Shown: piece after piece, positions 32,991-46,200 of the stretch
Layout: every line of letters starts with the position of its first letter
How positions within the stretch are numbered: the stretch's first letter is position 1
NCBI GenBank assembly: GCA_964036295.1
Contig: OZ038463.1
Span: 12,639,274-12,703,273 of the forward strand
DNA from: Plumapathes pennacea
Taxonomy: Eukaryota > Cnidaria > Anthozoa > Antipatharia > Myriopathidae
Direction of reading: 5' to 3'
Length of the DNA: 64,000 nt
Notes under the pieces: generated by a model
Database searches by the model: none
What the model saw: only the letters and a program-made list of their open reading frames with translations
What the model was told of the DNA's origin: nothing
Translations under genes and position numbers: made by a program

Positions 32991-35260
32991 ATCATGCCTT
33001 TCTCAGCTATCTCGTCACTGCGATAAAGGACTTTCACGTTATAAGGGTGGATTTTCTAACCATCTAAATTTGCAGTTACGGATATACTGCAGACCCATTC
33101 TACCAATTACAGGGTCTTCCAAAACCCATATTTCTCAAGGACTCATACCGAGTTATCCTTAGTCTTCAGTGTGGATGCCTCAACTTCCCACACAACATTG
33201 GCTTTTTTCTTTTATACTGAGCCGTGTAGGGTAATCGTTGGGCCAGAGATTGACAGTCGAGAGCCAGCAGTCTGGCAAGTCAAGAACCAGTCAGGCCCCT
33301 TCCACCACATTCCAGACACTTTATTGGCATCACTTCCTTTAACTTGGATACAGACATGTCCTGGGAAGTCAAGAACCAGTCAGGCCCCTTCCACCACATT
33401 CCAGACACTTTATTGGCATCACTTCCTTTAACTTGGATACAGACATGTCCTGGGAAGAATCGATCGTAGGCTGCCACTATGACCCACTTTGATCTTTGAC
33501 CCAGCGACGTGCCACCTCTATATTTTGCCACCCATAGACGTGGCATGTCGGATGGATATCTTTCAACTGCACCTTCGACAATCCGTACGACATAGATCTT
33601 TACGTGTGCGGAAGCAAGCTCCAACTGTTGAATACTACTCCTATCTTCGCCACTTGAACAGTTCCTCGTGGGTACCCAACTCTTTGTGTCCCGAGTTGTC
33701 TCCGATTGTGTGTAGAATGATTTCTTGGATGCTATCGAATGGTAACCAGTCCTCCACCTTGTCTGAGAGATTTAACGCAAACACCTCCAACTACCTCAGT
33801 TCCTTTGTGTGTTAGTTACTTACATTACATTTCTCCAACAGCTATAATGGGTGAAGCTTGTCCAAAGAGGTCAAATAACGAAGCGGAGGTTTGAAGGCTA
33901 GTATCATCGTTGCATTTGCTGTTTGATTCCAACTCTGCAGTATCCTTTGTCCAAACGTTCGATCCAAAGTTTTTCCCGCAGTAAGAATTTCATCCGCGTA
34001 TAGGCTTCTGCTGATCTCCTATACTTTACTGGGATTCTTGCTCTTGCAGTTTTCTACAATCTGTTGATCTATGTCCATAATGACTTTCTTGGATTGACGA
34101 TGCCAATCGATGGCCTCGGCGTACTGTAGGATAACCCTGTGCTTTGCTCACGAGGATGGCCAGATTGAATTCTCCCTATTTTATATAAAATGCACGTAAA
34201 GGAGAATTTCCCACCAGCGTCAGCCCTCAATCTTTAATTCTATCTTCACGGGATATCATACTTCTTATTTTGGAATGGAGCTCTGGGGTGTGCACCGCTT
34301 CATGGCGTCGGCTTCCACCGGGCCTACTGTGGACTGCTATATTGTCATCCCAGCCAATTCTTCTTCCTGAAGATTATAATGAATAAAATGGACAGCTTCT
34401 GGATTTGCAAGGGGTCTTGAAAGTAGTCCTGGCCAGTTGACTTGCAGCCTTTCTCTCCCAAGTCCGACTCCTCGTTCTCCGAGCCGGTGTTACATCACCT
34501 GGGGACCTATATAATTCATGACAAGAATACCCCGAACGCAACCCTGAGAGGGTCGGGTAGCTGCCCTACCAGTTGCAGACGTCTTTTCCGAAAATTAGCC
34601 ACTTGGTGTCGCCTCGAAGGCAATGCACGACTACTTCTTTTACCTGCCAAAGGCATTGTGTAGCTTGTATCATAGCCTTGTCGACCTCAACTGTAAGACT
34701 GATTTGTGCAACATTAATCTTGTAAACACGGATTTGTTTCAACTGTAAGTCACGAGTGCATGCTGTCTTCGGATGGCAATCCATGTTCAACGCCCACTCA
34801 GGAACTGACTGTTGTCGCCATGGAAGGGTAGTGGAAGGACTCACCTGGGTGGCATACTAATGTAATCGTGTTTGCGCTTCATCGGTCCCAGTTATCTCCA
34901 TGACTTTCGCAGTATGCTTCCACTGGTACGGTTCAGCATCCTGTCAACTGTTTTCTTGTCCTGCATGTGCGTGAAATTTGAAGATACGCTTCCTGTTAAC
35001 CCCAGAATGTCCATCCAGGATAAGACTGGTTGTCAAATACGCAGCTAAGGACATTTGTCGACAAAAGACCAAATGCCTGGGGTCACCGCCTTTTTTAAAA
35101 GTAGCTGCCCATTTCTGATAGCTGTACCACTTTATAGACAATGCCCAACACAGGGTCGTCTTGTTGGTCTTCTTGTAGCTCTACAATACTGGACTCCCCG
35201 TGATAGACTTTGACGTCGAATTCTTCTATCTCCTCCAAATGGCGAGTACACAGATCCCGA
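32991..35260 (-). pseudogene. Heavily decayed BEL/Pao-like retrotransposon fragment
   Basis: No long open frame, but pieces on the minus strand fall in BEL/Pao order: a possible linker or Gag/protease remnant near 35160-35230, a reverse-transcriptase active-site-like SLYADE..TAGK string near 33975-34015, and an RNase H C-terminal-type string MWWKGPDWFL near 33290-33310, which is repeated because of an 89-bp tandem duplication. Stops and frame changes separate all of them. No terminal repeats were found. The assignment rests on short motifs and is tentative. Confidence 0.35.
33278..33456. repeat. 89-bp tandem duplication
   Basis: Two consecutive, practically identical units each running from GTCAAGAACCAGTCAGGCCC to ACATGTCCTGGGAA. 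Identity implies a recent event inside the old BEL/Pao remnant. Confidence 0.92.
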
Positions 35261-36875
35261 GAATCAGGCATGCTCGCAGACCATCGCAGTCCCTTGTGAT
35301 CAAGATACCAAGTACATAATGGTGCATGTGTGGAAGATTAATTCATAAACTCGCGGATTCCAGAGAATCAACGTCAATTTCGCGCTATTAAAGCATTAAA
35401 TTAATATTTACACACCACACACTTTTCCTTAGATTCAGGTTCTTGACAGGTTAATAACTGTGCATGAGTTTAACAGTTTAAGGATTTTAAGAAAACCACG
35501 AGTTGGCAGGAAATAACGTAATCCATAAGCAAGAATGGCACAAAAACAGGACTTTCAAACCCTGTAAATTCACTGATTATTTATTGTCACGCAAGGGTAA
35601 TAAAAATAAAAATTAAAGACTTTCTTACCATAAAAAATCGTACGTTATTTTATACTTTAGTTTTATGCAATAAATTTCCCACAACTATAACTAAAAACAC
35701 AATATTGTGTAATGTATATAAGGGGACGTATTACAAATATATGAAGCTTATAATACATTTATGTCTTGTCGAGTCCTTACTGCAAAATCAGCGCACTGAA
35801 AAGGGGAGAAGTTCATTCGGGATAGAAAAAGGCACAACGCCTTTAAATGTTGTCATATCTACAATACAATAGAAATGTTTCAATGAATGACGATGTCGAG
35901 CACTGAATCAATAATAGAGGTGAAAGTTATGTACAAACTGCACGTTTTTAGAGCAACTACAACTAAAGCCTTTTTACATTCTTTTGCCTAAAAGCTACAA
36001 AAGTCTACTTTGCAAATTTCCCTCTCCTTGATCCTTTTAGAGTAAGCCACAAGGAGGCCGGCGAGGAGAGTAGCCAAACAAGGCGTCTGTTTTGTGACAG
36101 CGGGTTTGGCTTCCGCCATAAGAGGCCAAAACTGTGGAAACAAAACCAGGAATCAATTCAGTAAATTTGTAAACGTGTTTCTTACAATCACTTCCAAACA
36201 TATCTTCATTTACGAAGAAGTCCGTGAAAGTTCCAGAGTCAATTTCCAATGTATATATATATTTTTTATTTAAACAATATTTGGAACTTTACATTAACTC
36301 CAAGAGCTGCAGAATGCAGCTCATCTAGGGAGTTTACGTAAATTTAATACAAAAATTATTACTTTAAGGAGCTGAACAAAACAAGCAAACATAAAGACAA
36401 AATAGAAAGCTAATTTACATGCGATAATGTTAAGATAACAACTAATAATTGAAAATGATTTAACACCCTGTTAGAGGACGGGACAAATAGTTAAAGACAT
36501 GAAGACTAGCAAAAACGCTTGGTTTGCATTAGGAAAGATTGTACTGATTTAAAAATAAAAGCATTTGAATCATAATCTAAGCCTGGGAAACCATTTAAGA
36601 GCCAGTTAACTTTGTTCGATAAAGTCGAATTAGCCCAAGCATGACCGGCAACCTGCGCAATAGAGGTAAGCAGCAATGTATATCTGCAGTGCTAGTTGAT
36701 CAGGATAACTTTGACGCGTAGGGTTTTATGACTACGACCTGTTTCAAACGTCGAACTTTACATGAGTTGAAGAAAATGCAAATCAGCAAAAGCTATTTAT
36801 ATGTTAGCTAATTTACAATGTATTCGACTCGTGAAAAGTTCGCGTTGAAACAGGCCTAACTGGCGTCAGCTCTCA
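35261..36875. other. Intergenic stretch, no supported gene
   Basis: AT-rich sequence between the BEL/Pao remnant and the ankyrin/coiled-coil gene. A 70-codon minus-strand ORF at 36249-36037 has no recognisable family and no confirmed splice partners; it might be a further 3' exon of the neighbouring gene but I cannot support that. Confidence 0.4.
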
Positions 36876-37190
36876 ATATATAGAGGATATTACACGGCGG
36901 CGCGAAGATATGAATTTTATTTTCGAGTGGTAAAATATTGTTTTTACCACGAGAAAATAAGATCCATATCTTCAAGCCGCCGCGTAATTTTCTTTTTATT
37001 ATATTAGACACGAGTGTTTTACGAGAAATTGCACAAACAACCGTGCAAAAGCGAGAAATGATGCCAACGATATCCTCACTAGTGAGGATATGGAAAATAC
37101 GCCACTCGGGTCCCGGATGTAGTTTCGTATGGATTTTACGCACGGTCTATTTTCCACTCATTTAACACTCGTGTCTATATAATAAATACA
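36876..37190 (+). mobile_element. Foldback MITE with central 18-bp palindrome, copy 1
   Basis: Ends TATATAGAGGATATTACAC and CACTCGTGTCTATATA. Near the left end GAAGATATGAATTTTATTTT and AAAATAAGATCCATATCTTC form a long hairpin. The core has the perfect palindrome ATCCTCACTAGTGAGGAT. Copies at 48015-48357 (inverted) and 63026-63370 share the whole layout. Non-coding; its small ORFs recur only because the repeat recurs. Confidence 0.87.
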
Positions 37191-37264
37191 TTTCGCAAAA
37201 CCTCGAAGATGTGGGAACCCCTCCTAACCCTTTACACAAAACTCGGTCAAAATACGTACCTTTG

Positions 37265-40200
37265 TCATTCTTCTGAATTCTTGTCTGGTGATTGTGGAAC
37301 AAAACGTAGCAAACTGTCACAACAGTGGAGCTTCGTTTGTAGTTCGCTACACTCTTCGTTGATACGCTTCCGCTTCCCATACACTGTTTCCTTTTCAGTA
37401 GAAAGTTTCTCTATTTCCGTGTTTAACTTCTCCAGTTCCTTTTTCTTCTTTTCCAGGTCTTCTTCGATGCCCGCAAGTGTGTCATTCATCGCTGGTAGAA
37501 AAAATGGGGCAATAGTTATTATAAATTATGTAAAATACAGGTTAAAAAAACAGATTAAAGTTTAAACGGATTCGAATTTTAACTTTTTTGTCATCTAGTT
37601 ATAAAGTGTCCAAATAGTTTTAAAAGCTTCATCACAACACCAATTTTACATCATGCACTGCAACCTCCTGTTTGATAGCAGTGTTAGGATGTATTTGTAT
37701 CAGATGTTCAAAGACAATTACAAGGATCCTTTTTTGATTAATTTTATCATCGTTGCTTGTTTTGCTAACCTTTATAGGAATTCAATCATAATTTAATTGC
37801 ATGCAAAGGGAATCTTGTATTCTGTTAAATTCAATTTGCATTTCGACCAAATAAACAAAGAATAGTACTAACAGCCCTAATTTCAGTGCTTCCCCTCACC
37901 TTGAACAGTATGGAGCTTTTCTTTCAATAAAGTCTCGTCCTCTAGCCTCGTTTTATTCGCCAGCTTTGTCATATTTTCAAGAAGACCAGCTCCTCTCAGG
38001 AAGGTGATCAAGGAACTATCCAAATCTGGAAAATACATAACTGGCTAATCAACATTCGGTACACCAAGAGCACCACACATATTTTGTAATTATTAGAGTG
38101 TTCTGATATAAAATAGTTAATATTGGTAATCCGTGATAATGGTGGCCTGTGCAGTAGATACAATGGTAAAAACAGTTCTAAAGAGAACTAGATTGACTGT
38201 GGTTTGCATTTAGTCCCCAATATTTTTCTCGTTCATTCTCATCGAGTAAGGACTGGACAGAGTGAGGGGGACTGGAGAGGGTGACGAGCAACGAGAAAGG
38301 AGAGTGTGTGAGTTTCAAGAAAGGCGCGATGTTCAAATTTCATCGTTCGAATCTAAAAGGAAACGCTCCTATCGTCCCACAGAATTGTAAGCATCGTTTT
38401 CAGCGACGGTTAGTTTTTCCAGTTCTAAATGTTTTTTCCTTTTTGTAATCGGTGTATCATTATTTAATTCCCAGTCGACTAGACTAAAATTGGAAAGGAC
38501 CTCCGAAGCTACTACAAATATAAGACAAGGGAGCTTTCTCTGTGTGTGGCTTTCATCTATAGTAGCGTGTCGCCCGTACATGCGAAACAGTCAAAATTCT
38601 AGCAAGCACGAAAGACACACCAAGTCACCACGAAATCGTCACCGAAGGACACGTCACGACTTTCAAGGACAACCGACAGCCAAAAGAGCGACCGACCGTC
38701 TTTGAAGACATTTCGTCCCTCATATACTTCACAGGAGAAGGTAGACGGATTCAATTTATCTGACATTTGAGTTCATTGTGAGATTCTTGCGCCCACCAAA
38801 AAACAAAATGGCGGACTTCATCAACACATGGTTTGCATGAGATCGAGGCTGACCGGAAGTATATCTGGATAAATTGGAATAATTTGAAACTCGTTTGAGA
38901 TGCCCGAAAGCAGATCTCAAGACTCGAAGGAAAAAGAGATAATGCAATACGCGCTCTGAATGATTTGTTTGGAGAACTTGAAACAGTTTTTGCAGTTCAG
39001 CCAAAACCGGAAATTCTTGAAGCTGTATTCAACCAACTTGAAGCAAAATAGAGAAGCGCAAAGAAACAAAAAGAAGTCATTGCGGACAGACTTGTAGAGG
39101 AAGATACCGGCTCGGTGACCGAGTCAGCGCCTGCTAATCAGAAGATTGGGGATAAAGTCAAAGTGGACTATCTGCAGATAGCCCAGGATTATGCTGCATA
39201 TCAGAAGGAACATAGTCTTCAAAAATCCCAAGAAAGCTCTGGGGCATTGGAGGCGATGGCGAGCGCAGTGAAGAACATGGTAGAAACCATGAGTTCAAAG
39301 CCAAACATTAGTGGCCTAGAAAGATTGTCTGTGCCCACATGGGATGGGAACCGGAAGTCATATGCAACCAGGAAAAGAGAATTTAACCATTGGATGACTA
39401 AATATGGTCAAGATAAAGAAGAACAACTACAGCGTTTCCGAAAAGCTATGCCAAAGGGTTTCTCAGACCAAGTGAAAACCTGCAAGACCATTGATAAGGC
39501 TTGGGATATTCTTGACACTGAGTTTGCGGACAAGCGAAAGCTTATGGATGAGCTCTTAACTGAAATCAGTAGTCGCAGACCCATCAAGAAAGACTCAAAA
39601 TCACTTGCTCAGCTTCTGAAGCACCATTTTCATGTCACAACTTTTGTCAAAGCTTGACTCAAGGGACAATATAGTAGAGAGGTGCAAAGGGAAAGAAAGA
39701 AGAAAATGTCACCAATCTCATTAACTGGTTACACCAAGAAGCGAGTATAGAGAAAAGAGCCATCGAGAAACTAACCCAAGGTGATCAGACAACCATACAA
39801 CCACTACTGGAACAACTGATGATGAAACTTGTCTTCTTGGCTGCACACCCAAACATCTACTTGCTGCCTGTCCCGGCTACCAAGGTTCAACAGTGAATCA
39901 AAGGTGGGAAATCGTCAAGCAAAACAAAAGATGTCGCAAATGGTACCTCCTGCGACAAATGCAAGAAAAATCATCACCGCATCCTACACAATGAAAGGCA
40001 GAATCCTGTTAGTTCCAATTTGAACCCAAATGCTGGGCCATTCCCTTACCAAGAGGCCTCAATCACAGCAAACAGCAACAGTTTTCAAAGGAATGATGAT
40101 CAGAGGAGAAAGATTAAACCTGCCACTGGACTGTGTCCTGTTCAGAAAGTTATGGTCGGTGATTCAGGTGGAAAATCCATGGAGGTTCTGGCAATGTTGG

Positions 40201-43200
40201 ATACTTGATCAAACACAAGTCTTCTATCGAAGAATGCAGCCAAACGATTAGGACTGACTGGATCTCAGACCCATTTAACCACGAACCTTGCTGGAGGAGA
40301 AAAGAAATCGGAAGTTTCAGAAGTCCTTGAGGTCACTGTTGCCTCACCTACTGAAGAAGACACAAAGAAGACTTTCCAAGTACATACGGTCCGGAGACCG
40401 TGCAGCAGTGCCAAGACAGTTTCAAGAAGATCCATTAAAAGTTACTCTCATCTGAAGACAATCTCACACAAGTTGCATCTCTCAGGTGGTGCTGTAGATC
40501 TTCTCATTGGCACTGACCTCGTTGATGCATTTATTGATGTTCACACAATGACTGGCGAGTATGGAGAACCTATTGCGAAGAGAAACTGTTTTGGATGGTA
40601 TATCATGGGACAATTTGATTCAGAGGCAATGAACACATCTGGAATTCACTCAGTCGACATCGGGACGGTGAGCATCGTGGAGGATGTGAAGAAGCTTCTT
40701 CATCAAGATATGTTGGGAGTCAAACCAACTGAACTCTGTACGTGCAGTGACAACGTTCTTCGAGAAAACAAGTTCGTAAAGTCCCTATCAGATTCAACTA
40801 CATTGGTGGATGGAAGAATTCAGGTCAAAATGCCTTGGAAAGAAAGTGGACCGCCAAGACGCAGCAACTACGACATCGCAATCAAGAGAATGTATTCTGC
40901 TGAGAAATCATTCAAGAAAAAGAACTGCTACGAGGTTGTGAGTGAGGATGTCCAGAAGTTGTTGGACCAGGACTTTGTTTGCAAAGTACCTCCTGAGCAA
41001 GTAGACCATAACCAACCAGAATGGTATCTGCCTCTTCAGGCGGTTTTCACACCAGAGAAGACTACCAAAGTTAGACTAGTCTTTGACTCATCTTGTAGAG
41101 GCCACGATGGTCTGTCACCAAACGATCACCTCGAGAAAGGACCAAACTACATCAACAGCCTGCCAAACGTTCCGACATCCTGGCGATGGGACGAAGTGAC
41201 CTACTCAGGTGATGTCCGGAAGATGTTCAACCAAGTCATGGTACATCCGGATGATCAAATATATCACAGATTCTTGTGGAGGAACAACACGAACGAAGCA
41301 CCGTCTGTTTACCAGTGGCTCAGATTGAACTTTGGTGATAAACCAGCACCTAACATTGCCTCAAATGTTATCAACACCTTAGCCAAGGCGTCTCAGGCAG
41401 AATTTCCTGAAGCAGCAAGAGAGCTACAAGATCACACGTATGTAGATGGTGTTGGTGGGTCCAAAGCAACGTTGACAGAAGCCAAGCAAACTACGAATGT
41501 AATTGACGCCATTTTGGGAAAGGGTCAATTCCAAATCAAGACATGGCATTCCAATCGCCAGGAAATTGACCAGTCAAATGGTGAACGGTTCACAGATCTA
41601 CTTGGCCACAGATGGAACAAACAAGAAGACACATTTTCCTTCAAGAAAGATGTGGTCATAGGAAAGGTCGAAGGATTTCTCCAAGAGAAGTTGCTTAGCC
41701 CTGTTGGCCCAACTTTGGGACCCCATTGGCCTCGTTTCACCTGTCACAATAAAGTTCAGAATCGATTTGCAAGAATTGTGGAGTTCGGGCTACAACTGGG
41801 ACGACATCTGGCCCAAGAGTGTTCAGCACAAGTGGATGGAAAATGTAGAAGCCATGAATCACCTCCTCACGTTTGAGTTTGATCGCAAGCTGAAACCAAG
41901 GAACACAGTAGGTCCACCTGAAGTTCATGGATTTTCTGATGGTGGAGAACACGCATATGGTGCAGTCATCCTCCTTCGCTGGACTCTCAATGATGGAAGC
42001 TATTAACTGTGTTCCAGTTATGATCAAACCGTTTGTTGCTCCTCTGAAGGAGAAATCCATTCCAAGAATTGAACTCCTGGGATGTCTAGCCCTCTCGAGG
42101 ATGTACGATACGTGTCAAGAAGCACTGAAATTTGCAAAGATCAAGGACTGCAAGAGAGTCTTCTGGGTAGACTCGCCAACTGCCTTGTCCTGGATCAGAA
42201 CTCCACCACGACAATTCAGACCCTTTGTGTCGGCCAGGGTGGCTGAGATTCAAGAAACAGTGGGAGTGGAAGACTTTCGCCACATCAGATCAAAGAGTAA
42301 TCCAGCCGATGCTCTCACAAAAGGAATTGAACGGGAGCAACTCACAAGTTGGCTGAGGGACCCTCGTTCCTTAGACTGCCTGAAACCAAATGGCCTGACT
42401 TTCAAGATACAAGCCAAAGTTCTCAGGTGGAAGATGCAGAAACTTTGAAGAAAAAGAAACCTCCAGAGAAGAATGAACGGGTCAACAAACGTAATGCAAC
42501 AACCAGGAAAGTCCATGCAAGTACCGCCACTCAAGAAGAAAGGAAGGACAATCCCATCTTGTTGCATTTGCTGGAGGCCTGTTCTACGTTCCCGAAAGTT
42601 AGGAGAACTCTTGCTTATGTTCGTCGCTTTGCTCAAAACACAATGAAAAAGAACGTGAGCAAGGAACCTCTCTCTGTTCAGGAACTGAAAGATTCAGAGA
42701 GTCAACTTTTCAAGTGGAGTCAACTTCACCTTGATGTAACCCTCCTGGACAAGAAACTGGTCGCTAAGGCTGATCATAACGGACTACTCCGAGCACAGGG
42801 ACGCCTTGAAGATGTCAGATCTCTCCCGGAAGACATGAGAAACCCCATTCTCCTGCCACGAGGCCACCAACTCGCACACCTGCTCCTACTGCACTTGCAT
42901 GAAAAGCGTGGACACTGTGGCTAGAAAAACCTGATACATGAAGCAAGGAAGAAGTTCTGGATCATTGGACTCCGCAACATGTCAAAGCTCCTCATAAGCA
43001 AGTGTGTCATTTGCAGAAAGCTACGCAAGAAACCTCTCGTGCAGCTGATGGGCCAAAAGTCTAAGAGTGGCAGCAGGGTTCCCAGCCTTCTCTAACACCG
43101 CCATGGATATGTTTGGACCATTGCAGGTCAGGTTGAATCGGAAGACTCTCAAAGAAGCGCAAGTTGTCATCTTCACGTGCATGACGACAAGAGCGATTCA

Positions 43201-46200
43201 CCTGGAACTTCTCACGGACAAAACATCAGAAGCGTTTTTGATGGCGTTCCGTCGTTTTGCCTGCCTGCGTGGACACCCAAACGTTAGTTGGTCAGACTGT
43301 GGAACGAATTTTGTGGGTGCTCAAGCATACCTCAAAGAGATTATGCAGTGTTGGGAGATTCCCAAAATTCAAAGTTTGCTATCAGAAGAATTCACCTGTG
43401 ACTTCAAGTGGTAGTGGAACATACCCCATGCAAGTCATCAGAATGGAGTTGTGGAAACCCTGATCAAGTCTGTCAGAAAAGCTCTCAATTCCACATGCAA
43501 GAATCAAGCCTTCACCAAGGAACAGTGGAGGACATTTCTCACAAAGACCACCTACATGATCAATGGACGCCCATTGTATCCAAGCTCAGACAACATCTGG
43601 GAATGTCCACCCATAACTCCGAATGATATTCTCGTGGGGCAACACAACCCCCCTCCGCAGCCAGAGCCAGAGGACAGGATCAATCCCAGGCATCGACTCA
43701 GAAGCACTCACAACCGAGTCAGTGAGTTTTGGACCTGCTGGATGAAATACTTCGCACCCAATTTGCTACCAAGGAACAAATGGTTCAGAGTGAAAGAGAA
43801 TGTGGAAGTTGGTGATTTGGTATTGGAACTAGACCTAAACCACAAGAAATTTAAAACCATGGCGAAATTTTGATGGTTCTATTACCTCTGCTCTTTTGCT
43901 CCGACGATTTTTCTGAAACTTGGTCAAAATATGTATTAAGTCAATATAAGCTGATTCCAGAAATTTTACAAAAATATATCAGCAAAATTTTTCACTGGGT
44001 GTGATTTTGTTCAAAAAGCGCTGTCCACTTAAGCTATAATATCACTGAAAATATTTTTTCCCAAGTTAAATCGAATTATATCATATTATTGCTGAATGAT
44101 AGCTGCAATGTTCTTCAAAGTTTCATAAGAATCGCATATAAGCCAAAAAAGTTATGATCCAAAGTTTGTCATAGACGCGTGCACCCGATGAAACTCCGGA
44201 GTCACCTTAAGCCACGCTTTGGTTCAAAGGTGCTAAAAAGCTTTTGATCGATCGTGTTGTAAAATCAAGGTGAAGTCCGCAGTTCGGTTTTAATTTTCGA
44301 GAGCATGTGCATTGAGAATCAAAGGACCCAAAATGTGAAAGATCAGTTCATCACTCTTGTGATTCTCAATGTCCCCACCTCTGTTTTGGAAGTCAAATAC
44401 TCTCAGGTGCAAAGACTGCCACTTTATTCACCATGTGGTCGGCTGCAGAACCTGCACTAGTCAGCCTAATTGACAAATTGACAATACATTGTCACAGTGT
44501 TAACATATAATCCATTGTTAACAGGTCAACCAACCAAGTGAAATTTTCCCCCAACTGCTGTAACTCGTTCATGTTTCACATTCACGAGTTAAAAATAGGA
44601 AAAAATAGGAACTTGACACGCTGGGTTAAATAAGGAAAATGTTTTTGTAATGGTAATTCATTGTAGCGGAGTAAGACAATGTAATAAAAACATCTGGCAG
44701 TAATGGCAGAATTAGAAAAAGAGAAGCCAGAAGGATGCAACTTACCTGCTGAAGTGCTTGCCAAATTATCAGGCACAACCTGAGTAGCAATGTCAGGGCC
44801 AGCACTGGGCGTTGCATTCACATCTATGTCATCATTCACTTGGGTGGCTCCACTATGACAGTCTCTTACTGGGGTTGAATCTATACATCCTCGGCAGTTT
44901 GGACACTCACCACAACAACCCTATTTGCAAAAGACGAGCCTGGTTTTTTATGAGGGACACAAGCATAAGTCCTTATTTTACAGTGAAAACATGCCTGGAT
45001 GCAACCACTAGCATGAGAAGGATGAAAGTATTTTGTTTTCTTTGTGCTGGGATCATTCATTTTCACTGATGCATATTTTCTTGTGCTTGTGCTAGAGTCA
45101 TGGCCGCTAATGCAAACCAGGCTATGACTGCTAATAACAGATTGATCTAAAATCCTAGCATAATTGTTTACACAGCCTCCCAAGTCCTCTGTTAAGAGAT
45201 GATGCTTGAAGATACTATCAGGCATGACCCATTTTCCCCTCAAACCTTATTATTGAATTGCTTGCACTTGATGACAACCTCAGCAGCTTTTTGTTTCATT
45301 TTACAAATGTAAATAATGCACCTTTTCTGGTTTTCTAGTGCTATTTCCAGTATTTGTTCAAAAATGCTTATTAGTCAAACATAGATGGTGTGTGAATATA
45401 GGCCAAATTGTCCCCACCCAGAGAGAAATCCTTGCACAGCCAGACAGTGATATGAGCCACTGTAAAAAGTGCAGAAATTTGACATTGAAAATGATTGACA
45501 GCTACTGCACTACATTATGCAAAGTTTGGATGTTCAAATGTGAGCTTTGTTATTTTCAACCCACCAATGAAGTTATTAAAGCATGAAATAAAGAAGTGTG
45601 ACAGAAATTATCATATACATCTTATTTAAAGTAATCACATGACCTCTCATGCATGTTTGGAATACATAAGCACCCATTTAAGCACCACAAACATTGCACT
45701 TGCACAGGTTTGTGGTCTTTGAAAAATTTTATCTTGCTCATTATTTTAAATTGTACACAAAATCATGTGTTTACATATACAAACCATCTTCTGTTTGCAT
45801 ATTACTCACCAGGTCGAATATCTCTTTCTTGATCTGGGTAACTGGTATTAGATCTTGTTCTTCCTGAGGAGATTGCTTTTCAGCTTCACTTGTTTCATTT
45901 GTTTCACTTGCACCATTTGTGTGACTTGCTTCACTTGTTTCATTTGTTTCACTTGCATCATTTGTTTGACTTGCTTCACTTGTTTCATTTGTTTCACTTG
46001 CATCATTTGTTTTACTTGCTTCACTTGTTTTACTTGCTTCACTTGCTTCATCTGTTTCATTTGTTTCATTTACAACGGGGATCTCTTCCTCCTCTTCTGG
46101 TGTGTCTTCTTCATTATCATCTTCATTATCATCTTCATAAGGTTCTTCTGCTGCTGTGTCTTCTTGAGTATCACTGTGTGAAAGTTCATCTGCTACACCA

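Noticed and set aside
36856-37165. ORFs of 75-95 codons that recur at 48003-48371 and 62963-63358
   Set aside because: They recur because they lie in copies of the same foldback MITE; frames are not conserved between copies.
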